Assembly: GCA_963782555.1 (NCBI GenBank)
Contig: CAWAKB010000005.1
Location: 310,001 to 374,000 of the forward strand
DNA: 64,000 nucleotides
DNA from: Hyphomicrobium_A sp963782555
GTDB lineage: Bacteria; Pseudomonadota; Alphaproteobacteria; Rhizobiales; Hyphomicrobiaceae
Direction of reading: 5' to 3'
Position numbers and translations under genes: made by a program. Under the pieces are notes generated by a model. That model did not search any database. It saw nothing but the letters and a program-made list of their open reading frames with translations, and was not told the origin of the DNA. Position 1 is the first letter of the stretch; each line of letters opens with the position of its first letter. This document shows positions 25,875 to 35,367 of this stretch, in pieces.

Positions 25875-26111
25875 TCACTTGGCGTTCTCAAGCTTGAGGA
25901 TGGCCGCGCTCGCCTGCCGCTTCTTGTTCGCCGCTTTGGTGTAGTGCTCGACCATGCGCGTCGTCGCGTGGCCAGTGACGCTCTTGATCTCTTCCTCGCT
26001 GCAGCCGGCCTCTGCGAGCTTCCGAGCGGCGCATTTGCGCAGCCCATGCAACACGCAATCGTCTGGCAGTCCGGCGGCATTTTCCTGGCGCTCAACTTCC
26101 GCAATCGTGTT
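25875..26111 (-). pseudogene. Tyrosine recombinase remnant (C-terminal part)
   Basis: A minus-strand frame ending at the TGA at 25875-25877 reads VLHGLRKCAARKLAEAGCSE, EEIKSVTGHATTRMVEHYTK and AANKKRQASAAILKLENAK. These give the catalytic Arg of HGLRK, the His of GHAT and the nucleophile Tyr of HYTKAA, the C-terminal third of an integrase of the kind that uses tRNA genes. There is no start codon and the N-terminal two-thirds are missing. Its position, 3' end toward the tRNA att core, is the normal arrangement. It probably catalysed entry of element I. Confidence 0.8.
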
Positions 26112-26208
26112 GGCGCCCCCAGCTAAGCTACTGGTAGTCCCGCGGCGCTTTCTTGCGCTTGGAAGCCCGGGCGCTTCGCTCCTCGTAGGATGCCAGATCC
26201 TGCGAACC

Positions 26209-27144
26209 TTAGCGCGCGCGTTCGATTAGGTTCCCCCGTCGAGCCCGGTCGCGAATCTCGGAGGGAGCCGCCCCATAGCGGCGCTTGAATGAGCGATTGA
26301 AATGAGAGATGTCGGAAAAGCCGGTGTGCAAAGCGATTTGAGAAATTCTCCAGGCGGCCAGACTAGGGTCGCTCAGTAGAACATACGCACTCGCGAGCCG
26401 CATCTCGTTCACCTGCGCGATAAACGACGTCCCCTTTTTTTCCAGCAAGCGCTGCAGGTAGCGCGGTGAGATGCCTTGGGTGCGAGCCACACTTTCCAGG
26501 CTGAGCCCGGGCTCACGAAAGTTCGCTGCAATATATTCCAACGCCGCATTGAGCCGCCCAGCGGCGACGGCGCTCAAGTCGCTTTCGCCCAAAGCGCGGT
26601 GCGTGCTGACGCTGAGCCCAACAAGATCGATGATGTGCCGCCCGATGATGTCGCGTGCTTGCGGGCAGATCGCAAACCTACCCTTTTCGAGAGTCCGAAT
26701 GTAGGCGTGCAGCAGTCGCAAAGCCTCAGAGTCGCGGGGTACGCGCTCTGCTACCTTCGCCCCTACATCGGCCACACGTGCCTGCAGGTCGGCGAAGGGG
26801 ACCAGCATCGCAACATACTTGAAGCTCTCTCGCGATCCCAAACGGCCGGGGTCGCTGACCCGCATGAGCGCGGCGTCGCCACGGCGCAAGTCGAAGCTAC
26901 GCCATTTCCTGAGCTCGATGTGTCTGGATCGCGAAATCAGAAATCCAAACGAGTCGTCGCCGTCCCCGTTGTCGCGCTTTACTAAGCCAGGGCTGAACGA
27001 GCTGCGCGCTATGCGCAAGCCGTCGCAGACGGGTTCGGTGGACGCATGAATCTGCGCGCCCGGTATTGGCTCGAAATCGAGATTGAGCATCCGGCGCGCA
27101 TATTGTTCGCGCCATTCTTGGATGGAACCGCGTTGCGCTTCCAC
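26209..27144 (-). CDS. AraC-family transcriptional regulator
   Basis: About 311 aa. The C-terminal domain has the double HTH: PGLSLESVARTQGISPRYLQ with RLLEKKGTSFIAQVNEMRL, then RISQIALHTGFSDISHFNRS and FKRRYGAAPSEIR. The N-terminal part (EWREQYARRMLNLDFEP) resembles the AraC-binding-domain-like sensor of AraC regulators that activate catabolic or stress genes, and the ligand is unknown. I choose GTG at 27144 because AAGGGG lies upstream and the conserved EWRE helix is included, though the frame is open to a GTG at 27246. It is divergent from the giant surface-protein gene. Confidence 0.8.
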   Translation of the reverse strand: MEAQRGSIQEWREQYARRMLNLDFEPIPGAQIHASTEPVCDGLRIARSSFSPGLVKRDNGDGDDSFGFLISRSRHIELRKWRSFDLRRGDAALMRVSDPGRLGSRESFKYVAMLVPFADLQARVADVGAKVAERVPRDSEALRLLHAYIRTLEKGRFAICPQARDIIGRHIIDLVGLSVSTHRALGESDLSAVAAGRLNAALEYIAANFREPGLSLESVARTQGISPRYLQRLLEKKGTSFIAQVNEMRLASAYVLLSDPSLAAWRISQIALHTGFSDISHFNRSFKRRYGAAPSEIRDRARRGNLIERAR

Positions 27145-27447
27145 GTCGCAAATGCCCCTTAGGACACACTGGTCAACACAACTCCTAGCATGGGCGCCAT
27201 ACCCAAACAATTGCGTTTGAAGCCAATGGCTTCCAAAGGCCGACACCGAGCCGACCGGGTTTGCCGGGCGTTGTCACGAGCCAATCCCGGTCGAATTGGG
27301 CGCGGTTAATGCGTTTGCAGAATGCGAACTGGTGCTCTTTCCCGAGTGCGCACCTCCCCAAGACAGGTTCTTGCCACCCCGCCAGGATGGCAGGCGACGC
27401 CGTGCGCCATGGTCGTCGTGATCGGAGCTGTTGGGACGCGGAAACGG

Positions 27448-30400
27448 ATGTTCTCAAGGTTTTCGTACGCCTTTACGCTCGCCGGAGCGTCGCTTGTCTT
27501 TTGCTTGATGCTTTTCAACGGGTTGACGCTCTCCCGCGTTCAAGCCGAGGACGCGGCTGGGGAAGGCAATCTCGGCGCGAGCGCCAATGCATTCACCCCC
27601 GGCGATATCGCGGTCACCGGGTTTTCCGGGACGATGCTCGCCGACGACAGCGTCGCGCCCGGCGTCGATCCCGTCGACCGCACGCTGATCGACCCCAATG
27701 GACCGGCGCTCCGGATTTTCGACGTCTCGACCCTCGGCGGCGCGCCGGCCGGTAACAGCATTTCCCCGCCCGTCAGTCTCGATGTGCCGGCCAAGCAGAT
27801 CGGCCAGGTGTTTGCGATGACGCTGGACAATGGCACTGCGGGCGGGGCGCCGAACCTCTACGTCGCAGCAAGCTCGGCCTACGGGCTCAATATCGTCGGC
27901 GCTGGCGTTGCCGCCGACGGCAAGCCGGTGCGCCTCAAGGCGGGGGCTCCGGATGCCGTCTTCATGGAGGGACAGTTCGGCGCGCTCTCGAGCAACAGTC
28001 CCGGCGCCATCTATAAGATCGACGGCGTGACCGGCACGCCCAGCTTTTTCGCCGACACCGCATATTCCGGCACCGCCAACAGCGGCGCGGGGATCGGCGG
28101 ACTCGCCTTCGATCCTGTCAGCCGCAGCCTTTATGCCTCCGATCTCGACACCGGCCTCATTCATCGCTTCGGGCTCGACTACAACGCGGCACGCCTCGAC
28201 AGCTTCGACCATGGCGTCGCCGGCCGGCGGGCCGGTGGCCTTGAGCAGGTACCCGACGACGGGCAGCGGCTCAATCTGCTGGAGCCATCGTTCAAGGCGG
28301 ACGATCCAAAGACCTGGGGCTTCACACAGCCGGCACGCCGCATCGATGCCCTCGCGGTGCACGATGGGCGCCTCTACTACGCGGTTGCCGAGGGACCCGA
28401 GATCTGGTCGGTCGGTCTCAAGAACGGCACCTTCGGTGACGATGCGCGGCTGGAGATCAAGGTCAAGGCGAACAAGCCCGACCCGATTACAGCCATCGCC
28501 TTCGACGGCAGCGGCCGTATATATCTCGCGCAGCGGTCGCCAACCTTAAGCCCATACGACTACGGCTCGTTCACGCAGGGCGGCTCTGATGTCCTGCGCT
28601 ATGTGCCCAAAAAGCCCGGCGACGCGACGGCCAAGGCCGATCTCTGGTCGCCGGAGCCCGAAAGCTATGGCGTTGGCACTGCCGACGCCAGCCGTGCCGC
28701 CGACGGTGGCGTCAGTCTGCAGTACGGCTACAGCGCCGACGGCAAAGTTGACCTCAATGCGTGCGACGGGACCATCGCCGTGACGGGCGACACGCTCACG
28801 CCGTCGGCCGCGGGGGTGCAGCTCAATGCCGTCGACTTGACGCGCCCCGCAAACGTGCCGCCCAAGCAGAGCGCGTTCGTCGACTACGATCAGAGCGCCG
28901 CCGACGTGGCAGACCAATCGGCCCGTGGGTACATCGGCAGCGTGCTGGCGCTCCGCAAGTGTGGCGCCGATTCCGGGTTTCCGCCAGTCGCCGCCGACGG
29001 CGCGTTCCCGCCGGTCGATGATGCGAACGCCGCCTCAGGTCCCCCGGTCGATAATGGTGGAGGCGGTGCCGCCGCCCCGCCGGTCGAGGATGCCGGCAGT
29101 GGCCAGACAGCGCCGCCAGTAGAAGGCGGTGGCGGGGAGACCGCGCCGCCGGTCGAAGATGAAGGTAGCACCCAGACGGCCGAGGTCGACGGCGTCTCCA
29201 TCACCAAGTCCGCAGGCCAGGGGCCGTGCACGGAGACGGGCGGCTGCGTCTTCAATATCGACATCACCAACAACTCCGGCAACGACCTTCCCGAGCTCGT
29301 CGTCGGCGACGATTTGACCGCCGGCGCCGCCAATCTCGCCGGCGCCACCATCGAAGGCGCGCCGCTGGCGCCGTGGACCTGTACCGCGCCGCCGAACTTC
29401 ACCTGCAAGCATCCTGGCCCGGTCAAGAACGGCGAGACAGTATCGCTGCCGCTCTCATTTGCGCCCAAGGGCATCGGCCAGGAGAAAGAGCTGCAGAACT
29501 GCGCCACGCTCAATCCGACGCCTGGCCCGCAGCAGCAAAACCAGCAAGCCAATCCGCCCGCGCTGCCGCACCCGACGACGAGCCAGGAGAAGGGGCTGAA
29601 ATTCGAGCAGGTAGCAGCCACGCCCAACTGCACGACGGGACAGGCCTGCGAGTGGGAGTTCCGGGTCACCAACACGACTGCGGCGCCGGTCTCGGGCGCC
29701 TTGCAGTGGCACGAGGAGTTCGACTTCCTGAAGGACAATGCGAGCGCCAGGGCGACAGCGGTGACGATCGATTCCGTGACCGCGAACCCCGCAGCCGTCT
29801 GCAGCCCCGTCGCCAACAACGATCTGCGGCAGATGACCTGTCAGGTCGACCTGGTCACGATCGAGCCGAACCAGACGTTCACAGTGAAGATGAAGGTGAA
29901 GGCCGACGCGCCGGCGAACGCGCCGGACGCGGCGCTGCAAGCGACGGCCTTCTCGAGCTTCTTCTTCACCAACCAGGACCAGGCGATAGGCAAGATCAGC
30001 ACTGCCGTGGCGCTAGTGCCGCCGGGAGGCGGCGGCGATCAGGGCGGTGGCGCCGCAGCACCGGTCGGGCCCGTTTGCGCGACCTTGCCGGTGGAACAAC
30101 CGCAGGGACCGGCTCCGGCGCCCAATCCGGCCGGCAAGCCGGCGCTCAGCATCACCAAGACGGGGCCCGCCCAATGCTCCGACCTTGGCGGCTGCGACTT
30201 CACGATCGCGATCAAGAATGACGGCGATGCCCCCTTCAACGGCCCGGTCACCGTCGATGAGGAAGTCACGCTCGACGGCAAGAGCGTACCCGGCGCGCTT
30301 ATCGTTCCCAACCAAACTTGGACGTGCACGCCGGGCCCGACTTCCACCTGCACCAGCATCCCGCAAATGATAATCGGCCCCAAGGGGACGGCGACGCTGA

Positions 30401-33249
30401 GAGTGCACGTGATCTACACGGCGGCGACGGGCGCCAAGGCGATGCAGAATTGCGCGAGTGTCCCTGGTCAGACCGCGAAAGCTTGCGCCTCCGTTCCACT
30501 GATTCAGGGCCCTAAGCTGGCGATCAAAAAAGAGCGCGTCGACGGCGTCTGCGATCCCACATGCACGTTCCGCATAACCGCTAAGAACATCGGCAATGCG
30601 AAGTTCGCGGCGCCGATAAAAATCGTCGACTTTCCGAGCAACATCAAGAGCAGCAGCGGTGACACCGATATCAAGGCCGAGGTCATCTCCGTAAAGACGA
30701 CCGACAACCGCCAGGACGCGACTTGCCTAAAGACAGGTAATATCGCGTGTCGCATCGATAGACCGCTGGACGCGGGCGAGAGCGTAACCATCGAGCTGAC
30801 GATGAAGACCGGCTTGACGGATTTCACCGGCGACAACTGCGCCATGGAACGCGACGTTCTGGCGAACGATGCGCTGCAGGGCAAGTCGTGCGTCGCCATG
30901 CAGGGCCTGCGCCACAACGGCCCGAACCTCGTCATCGAGAAGGAGGCACCGAACGCCGATTCTAAAGGCGCGACGGGTCATTGCGGGCTGACGGAGCTCT
31001 GCACCTTCCAGATCACCATCAAGAACATCGGCGACGCGCCTTTCACGGGGGTCCTGCACCTCAAGGACACGGTCGGGCCCGGCGTCCCCGTGCGCATTCT
31101 CAAAGGCGGCGGCTTTGGCACGTGCGACGAGGCTCAGAATACGCAAGGCGCAGGCGGGTTCGCGAACACGTCGATCAACTGCGACATCGGACCCTTCCCG
31201 GACGGCATCAAGCCTAACGACACGATACAGCTCGAGGTGATCGCCGAAGCGGGCCGCGGTTGGGGCAGCGACAAGAACATGAACAACTGCGCGGAGCTCT
31301 CGAGCGACGCCGATATGGGGCCGGCAGAGACGCCGAAGAAAGACTGCGCCGACGTCAAGCTCGATCCGTTCGACGTCGATGTCGCCAAGACGGGCGACCA
31401 GTCCTGCCAGCCGGGCGGCGAGTGCCGCTTCGACATCGACATCTTCAACCCGAACAATTCGGTCACCCACGACGATCCCGTGACGGTGACCGACAAGCTG
31501 TCCGGACTTTCTTCGGCGCAGATCGTGTCGATCACACCGGCGGCAGGCGCCGATCCATTCCCGTGCAGTCCCGCACCGACGCAAATCCCCTTCACGTGCA
31601 CCGGGCATATGAAGCTCTCGCCCAAGGAGCACAACCACTACACGATGATTGTTCGTCTGCCGGCGGACTCAAGCGCCGTATCGTTCTCGAATTGCGCCAG
31701 CGTCGGCAAGAGCCGTGCAAGCGAGGGAGATCCTTCGTGCCATGCCGTGCAGATGGCCAAGCCCAAATCTCAGCCGTTCAGTCTCAAGATCGAAAAAACG
31801 GGACCCGCATCGTGTGCGCCGGGCTCGGAATGCCCCTTCGACATCACGCTCACGAACACCGGCAGCAAAGACCATAACGGCGCGGTGACGGTGACGGACG
31901 GGTTGTCCAACGCGCCTCCCATGTCGATCGCATCCATCGAGCCGCCGCTGCCCTGCACTGAGCAGCCGGCCGACATTCCCTTCACTTGCAGGACTGCAAA
32001 CGATTTTACCATTCCCGCCGGCGGCAAGCGCACCTTCCGGATAACCGCGCGCGTCCCCAGAAGCGCCGAGACATTCACCAACTGCGCCATTGTCGGCCCG
32101 GGAAAACAGCGCCAAGCCTCCGACGCGAAAGACGCGGCCGCTTCGTGCGTCACCGTGAAGTCTGCAACGCCGCCGCCCACGGGTGAGACGCCCCAATGCA
32201 GAGGCGGAATGGTCCGCATGGACGAGGGCGACTGCGCTTGCCCGGCCGGGACGACGTGGAACGGGCGCACTTGCGTGCGCACCATCGTGTCACCGCCTCC
32301 TCCGTTCGTAGATCATTGCCCGGCCGACCGGCCTATCGGCGACTTCCCCAATTGCTGCCCGCGCGGCACCTACTTCGACGGTAGTGCCTGCCGCCATTCG
32401 TCGCCCCCCGGAACGGGCCCGCAAGAGAGCGGCGGCACCAACGGCACCAAGCCTGTCGGCCCTGTTGACCACTGCCCGAGCTGGCGTCCCGTCGGCGATC
32501 CGCCCAACTGCTGCCCGCGCCACACCTACTTCGACGGCCGCGTCTGCCGCCGCTCCCACCCCCCCGGACCGGGCCCCGGCAACGGCGGCACCAACGGCAC
32601 CAAGCCCGTCGGCCCTGTTCGCCACTGCCCGGACTGGCGTCCCGTCGGCGATCCGCCCAACTGCTGCCCGCGCCACACCTACTTCGACGGCCGCGTCTGC
32701 CGCCGCTCCCACCCCCCCGGACCGGGCCCCGGCAACGGCGGCACCAACGGCACCAAGCCCGTCGGCCCTGTTCGCCACTGCCCGGACTGGCGTCCCGTCG
32801 GCGATCCGCCCAACTGCTGCCCGCGCCACACCTACTTCGACGGCCGCGTCTGCCGCCGCTCCCACACGCCCGGACCGGGCCCCGGCAACGGCGGCACCAA
32901 CGGCAGCAAGCCCGTCGGCCCTGTTGGCCACTGCCCGCGCGCGCGCCCCGTGGGCACGCCACCCAACTGCTGTCCACAGGGCACCGTGTACATGGGTCAC
33001 CGCTGCCGGCGTCTGCATGGTCCCGGGTCGGGCACGAACGGCAACGGCGGCACCAATGGCAGCAAGTCTTGTCCGCCAGGCACGCATGCGACCCGCTCCG
33101 GTCAATGCGAGAGGGATGCTTCGCCGACGCCGAGCAAGCCGCAGCCTCCCAAGCCGACGTGCGCCTCCGGGCAGATCGGAACGCCGCCAAATTGTCATTG
33201 CCCATCCGGCACGTCAGGGCCGGGCTGCAGGAATGTCGTCGTGCACTGA
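27448..33249 (+). CDS. Giant secreted protein: propeller-like domain, DUF11 repeats, Cys-rich tail
   Basis: About 1,933 aa starting at the ATG at 27448, with signal peptide MFSRFSYAFTLAGASLVFCL. Residues about 40-520 resemble a beta-propeller (NLYVAASSAYGLNIVGAG, GIGGLAFDPVSRSLYASD, ITAIAFDGSGRIYLAQRSP). A linker rich in APPVE units follows (about 515-575). Next come seven DUF11-like Ig-fold repeats, each opening with a paired-Cys motif such as GPAQCSDLGGCDFTI (about 580-1580). The tail (about 1580-1933) has a CRGGM...CACPAGTTW module and repeated units of the type NCCPRHTYFDGRVCRR. The last residues are PGCRNVVVH. It probably forms a long disulfide-rich surface stalk. The next gene starts 13 bp downstream and shares the same tail. 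Confidence 0.75.
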   Translation: MFSRFSYAFTLAGASLVFCLMLFNGLTLSRVQAEDAAGEGNLGASANAFTPGDIAVTGFSGTMLADDSVAPGVDPVDRTLIDPNGPALRIFDVSTLGGAPAGNSISPPVSLDVPAKQIGQVFAMTLDNGTAGGAPNLYVAASSAYGLNIVGAGVAADGKPVRLKAGAPDAVFMEGQFGALSSNSPGAIYKIDGVTGTPSFFADTAYSGTANSGAGIGGLAFDPVSRSLYASDLDTGLIHRFGLDYNAARLDSFDHGVAGRRAGGLEQVPDDGQRLNLLEPSFKADDPKTWGFTQPARRIDALAVHDGRLYYAVAEGPEIWSVGLKNGTFGDDARLEIKVKANKPDPITAIAFDGSGRIYLAQRSPTLSPYDYGSFTQGGSDVLRYVPKKPGDATAKADLWSPEPESYGVGTADASRAADGGVSLQYGYSADGKVDLNACDGTIAVTGDTLTPSAAGVQLNAVDLTRPANVPPKQSAFVDYDQSAADVADQSARGYIGSVLALRKCGADSGFPPVAADGAFPPVDDANAASGPPVDNGGGGAAAPPVEDAGSGQTAPPVEGGGGETAPPVEDEGSTQTAEVDGVSITKSAGQGPCTETGGCVFNIDITNNSGNDLPELVVGDDLTAGAANLAGATIEGAPLAPWTCTAPPNFTCKHPGPVKNGETVSLPLSFAPKGIGQEKELQNCATLNPTPGPQQQNQQANPPALPHPTTSQEKGLKFEQVAATPNCTTGQACEWEFRVTNTTAAPVSGALQWHEEFDFLKDNASARATAVTIDSVTANPAAVCSPVANNDLRQMTCQVDLVTIEPNQTFTVKMKVKADAPANAPDAALQATAFSSFFFTNQDQAIGKISTAVALVPPGGGGDQGGGAAAPVGPVCATLPVEQPQGPAPAPNPAGKPALSITKTGPAQCSDLGGCDFTIAIKNDGDAPFNGPVTVDEEVTLDGKSVPGALIVPNQTWTCTPGPTSTCTSIPQMIIGPKGTATLRVHVIYTAATGAKAMQNCASVPGQTAKACASVPLIQGPKLAIKKERVDGVCDPTCTFRITAKNIGNAKFAAPIKIVDFPSNIKSSSGDTDIKAEVISVKTTDNRQDATCLKTGNIACRIDRPLDAGESVTIELTMKTGLTDFTGDNCAMERDVLANDALQGKSCVAMQGLRHNGPNLVIEKEAPNADSKGATGHCGLTELCTFQITIKNIGDAPFTGVLHLKDTVGPGVPVRILKGGGFGTCDEAQNTQGAGGFANTSINCDIGPFPDGIKPNDTIQLEVIAEAGRGWGSDKNMNNCAELSSDADMGPAETPKKDCADVKLDPFDVDVAKTGDQSCQPGGECRFDIDIFNPNNSVTHDDPVTVTDKLSGLSSAQIVSITPAAGADPFPCSPAPTQIPFTCTGHMKLSPKEHNHYTMIVRLPADSSAVSFSNCASVGKSRASEGDPSCHAVQMAKPKSQPFSLKIEKTGPASCAPGSECPFDITLTNTGSKDHNGAVTVTDGLSNAPPMSIASIEPPLPCTEQPADIPFTCRTANDFTIPAGGKRTFRITARVPRSAETFTNCAIVGPGKQRQASDAKDAAASCVTVKSATPPPTGETPQCRGGMVRMDEGDCACPAGTTWNGRTCVRTIVSPPPPFVDHCPADRPIGDFPNCCPRGTYFDGSACRHSSPPGTGPQESGGTNGTKPVGPVDHCPSWRPVGDPPNCCPRHTYFDGRVCRRSHPPGPGPGNGGTNGTKPVGPVRHCPDWRPVGDPPNCCPRHTYFDGRVCRRSHPPGPGPGNGGTNGTKPVGPVRHCPDWRPVGDPPNCCPRHTYFDGRVCRRSHTPGPGPGNGGTNGSKPVGPVGHCPRARPVGTPPNCCPQGTVYMGHRCRRLHGPGSGTNGNGGTNGSKSCPPGTHATRSGQCERDASPTPSKPQPPKPTCASGQIGTPPNCHCPSGTSGPGCRNVVVH
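32441..33055 (+). repeat. 153-bp tandem repeats in the Cys-rich tail
   Basis: The segments starting at 32441, 32594, 32747 and 32900 repeat with a period of exactly 153 bp (51 codons). Units two and three are nearly identical at DNA level, and the last is diverged. Each unit encodes one CP-RPVGDPPNCCP-TYFDGRVCRR module plus a Gly/Asn/Pro linker. The near-identity points to recent duplication, so copy number probably varies between strains. Confidence 0.85.
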
Positions 33250-33261
33250 GGAGAGGCGTCG

Positions 33262-35286
33262 GTGCGAGCACAATTGCTGGAACGCATTTGCCAACGTGCC
33301 GAAGAAAGCGCGGGTAGGCTGCAGACGCAAAGGGCGGTCGCGACACCTTTGGTTGGTTGGCCGGCATCTCGTAGCTGGTCGGCTCACTTGATTGCAGCGC
33401 TACCGGCTCTTTGCCTGGCGCTCGCGACACCCCCTGCGCTCGCTGGTTGCGGTGATCGGCCGGGCACGCCGGTCGATATGACCGCGACGCAGAGCGACAA
33501 CCAAATCTGGCTGGACTTCACCAACACCGCCAGAGAAGCCCCGATCTACTGGGATATCGAAGTGACTGACGGCGCCGGCCACTATTTGGCTGGCAACGTG
33601 GCCGGCGTGCGGGGAACCAGGACGCAGGCCACTGGAGGGCAATATTCCGAGATGGGGCAGTTTCAACTCACCCCGATCCAAGGCAGCAACTTCTCGCCGA
33701 GCACCCACTATTGCTTCCGCGTTCGCGCCCGTACTCAAGCCGGCAAACAGGGATGCGTCTCCGAGCTCTGGAACAACCCTGTCTGCGTGACGACGCCGGC
33801 CACCGACGTCAACCAGTTCTGCTCGACCTACGCCCGCGACGCGATCAATCAGCTCAACTATCTGCGCGGCGTCAAGTACCGCGGTGACTGCGGCGATGAA
33901 GGCGCGCGCTGGTCTAACGACTGGCTGGCGCACTACAACTGGTGCATCGGCGTGCGCGGCAATGCGCAGACGGCGGGCGCGCCCGATTACGAGCGCGAGG
34001 AACGCAACAAGCGTCTACGGGTTTGCTCGAACTACGAGTGTTTCAATAGCGTTTGCAAGCAGCTCAAACCGGTCAAGAGCGTCGGCAAGCCGCCACCGAC
34101 GACGCCCCCTCCCCCTCCGCCAACCCCGGAAAACCAGTGCAAGTACACCGTCTGGATCACGAACGATGAGTGCATCCAGGGCGACAGCAGCGGGCCCATG
34201 CCGAGCAACCCGCCCGGCGCGATGACCAATTTCGGCTGCGGCGCGACAGAAGCCGAGGCTCTGGCGCGCGCTAAGCTCGCTTTCTATGCCGAAGGTGGAC
34301 CCCAGCTAAGCGATGACGACACGCCATGCCCCGGATGCTGCACCTATACGAAGAAGGTGTCGAACTCCTGCGCCTGCCCGATCCGCACTTACAGCTACGC
34401 CAGGAAGGTCATTGTGGAGCCCTGCGTGCGCGGCATGATCCGCACGGCCGCGGGAATTTGCCGGTGCCCTCCGGGGACGCAGTGGATGGGCTTGCGGTGC
34501 CGTCGGCCTGCGTCAGCTCCAGCTCCGGTCCCGCCCCCGGCGTCCGCTCCCTCCCGGTTGCCGCCTTGGCCCGGCACGACCACGGTCAACACATGCCCGT
34601 CCTCGCGTCCCGTGGGCACGTGGCCGCACTGCTGTCCCAGAGGCACCGCGTTCCGAGGCGGCGTCTGTCGCCGCTGGCCGGGCCCCGCGTCGGGCTCGTC
34701 CGCCAGCAGTGGCACGAGCGGTGGTACCGGCGGCTGCCCGCGGTCGCGTCCGGTCGGCACGCGGCCCCACTGCTGCCCTAGCGGCACCGTGCTCCGCGGC
34801 GGCGTCTGCCGCCGCTGGCCGGCATCTGGGTCGCGCCCGACCGGCAACGGCGGCGCCAACGGCACGCGGCCGAACAGCGGCGGTACCGGCGGCTGCCCGC
34901 GCTCGCGTCCGGTCGGTACGCCGCCCAACTGTTGTCCCGAGGGCACCGTGTTTAGTGGTCATGTCTGCCGCCGTCGGCCGAGTTCCGGATCGAGTTCGCC
35001 TGGCACCGGCGGTGCCAACGGCACCAAGCCCAACACGGGGACCACCTGCCCGCGCTCGCGACCGGTGGGCACGCCACCCAACTGTTGTCCTGCGGGCACC
35101 GTGTACGCGGGGCACCGCTGTCGCCGTCCAACGGGCTCCGGATCATCCGGTTCCAAGTCCACGCCCACCGGCCCCACGCCGAGGCACACATTGCCTTGCC
35201 CCTCCGGCCAGATCGGAACGCCGCCGAACTGCCACTGCCCATCCGGCACGACGGGGCCAGGCTGCAGGAATGTGATCGTGCACTAA
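33262..35286 (+). CDS. Secreted Cys-rich protein (FN3-like domain, four-Cys domain, Cys-rich tail)
   Basis: 674 aa from GTG at 33262, 13 bp after the giant gene and so in its operon. After about 37 residues a hydrophobic segment LIAALPALCLALATPP ends in LAGC, a good lipobox, so it may be a lipoprotein. Residues about 65-190 are fibronectin-III-like (APIYWDIEVTDGAGHYLAGN, HYCFRVRARTQAGK). Next is a four-Cys domain with FCSTYAR and WLAHYNWCIG, then a Pro-rich linker. A module CVRGMIRTAAGICRCPPGTQ comes next, followed by four repeats like CPRSRPVGTPPNCCPEGTVF. The tail ends PGCRNVIVH, matching the giant protein. I know no function, and surface display is the inference. Confidence 0.7.
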   Translation: MRAQLLERICQRAEESAGRLQTQRAVATPLVGWPASRSWSAHLIAALPALCLALATPPALAGCGDRPGTPVDMTATQSDNQIWLDFTNTAREAPIYWDIEVTDGAGHYLAGNVAGVRGTRTQATGGQYSEMGQFQLTPIQGSNFSPSTHYCFRVRARTQAGKQGCVSELWNNPVCVTTPATDVNQFCSTYARDAINQLNYLRGVKYRGDCGDEGARWSNDWLAHYNWCIGVRGNAQTAGAPDYEREERNKRLRVCSNYECFNSVCKQLKPVKSVGKPPPTTPPPPPPTPENQCKYTVWITNDECIQGDSSGPMPSNPPGAMTNFGCGATEAEALARAKLAFYAEGGPQLSDDDTPCPGCCTYTKKVSNSCACPIRTYSYARKVIVEPCVRGMIRTAAGICRCPPGTQWMGLRCRRPASAPAPVPPPASAPSRLPPWPGTTTVNTCPSSRPVGTWPHCCPRGTAFRGGVCRRWPGPASGSSASSGTSGGTGGCPRSRPVGTRPHCCPSGTVLRGGVCRRWPASGSRPTGNGGANGTRPNSGGTGGCPRSRPVGTPPNCCPEGTVFSGHVCRRRPSSGSSSPGTGGANGTKPNTGTTCPRSRPVGTPPNCCPAGTVYAGHRCRRPTGSGSSGSKSTPTGPTPRHTLPCPSGQIGTPPNCHCPSGTTGPGCRNVIVH

Positions 35287-35367
35287 GGAAATGGCGGAGC
35301 CGCTACAATGGGCCAACATTCGTTCAACATGCATCGAAGCAAATCACGACGAAGCCGCGGACATCCC

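Noticed and set aside
25745..26104. 119-codon minus-strand frame covering tRNA-Glu and the integrase remnant
   Set aside because: It reads through the tRNA in antisense and is out of frame with the clear integrase motifs.
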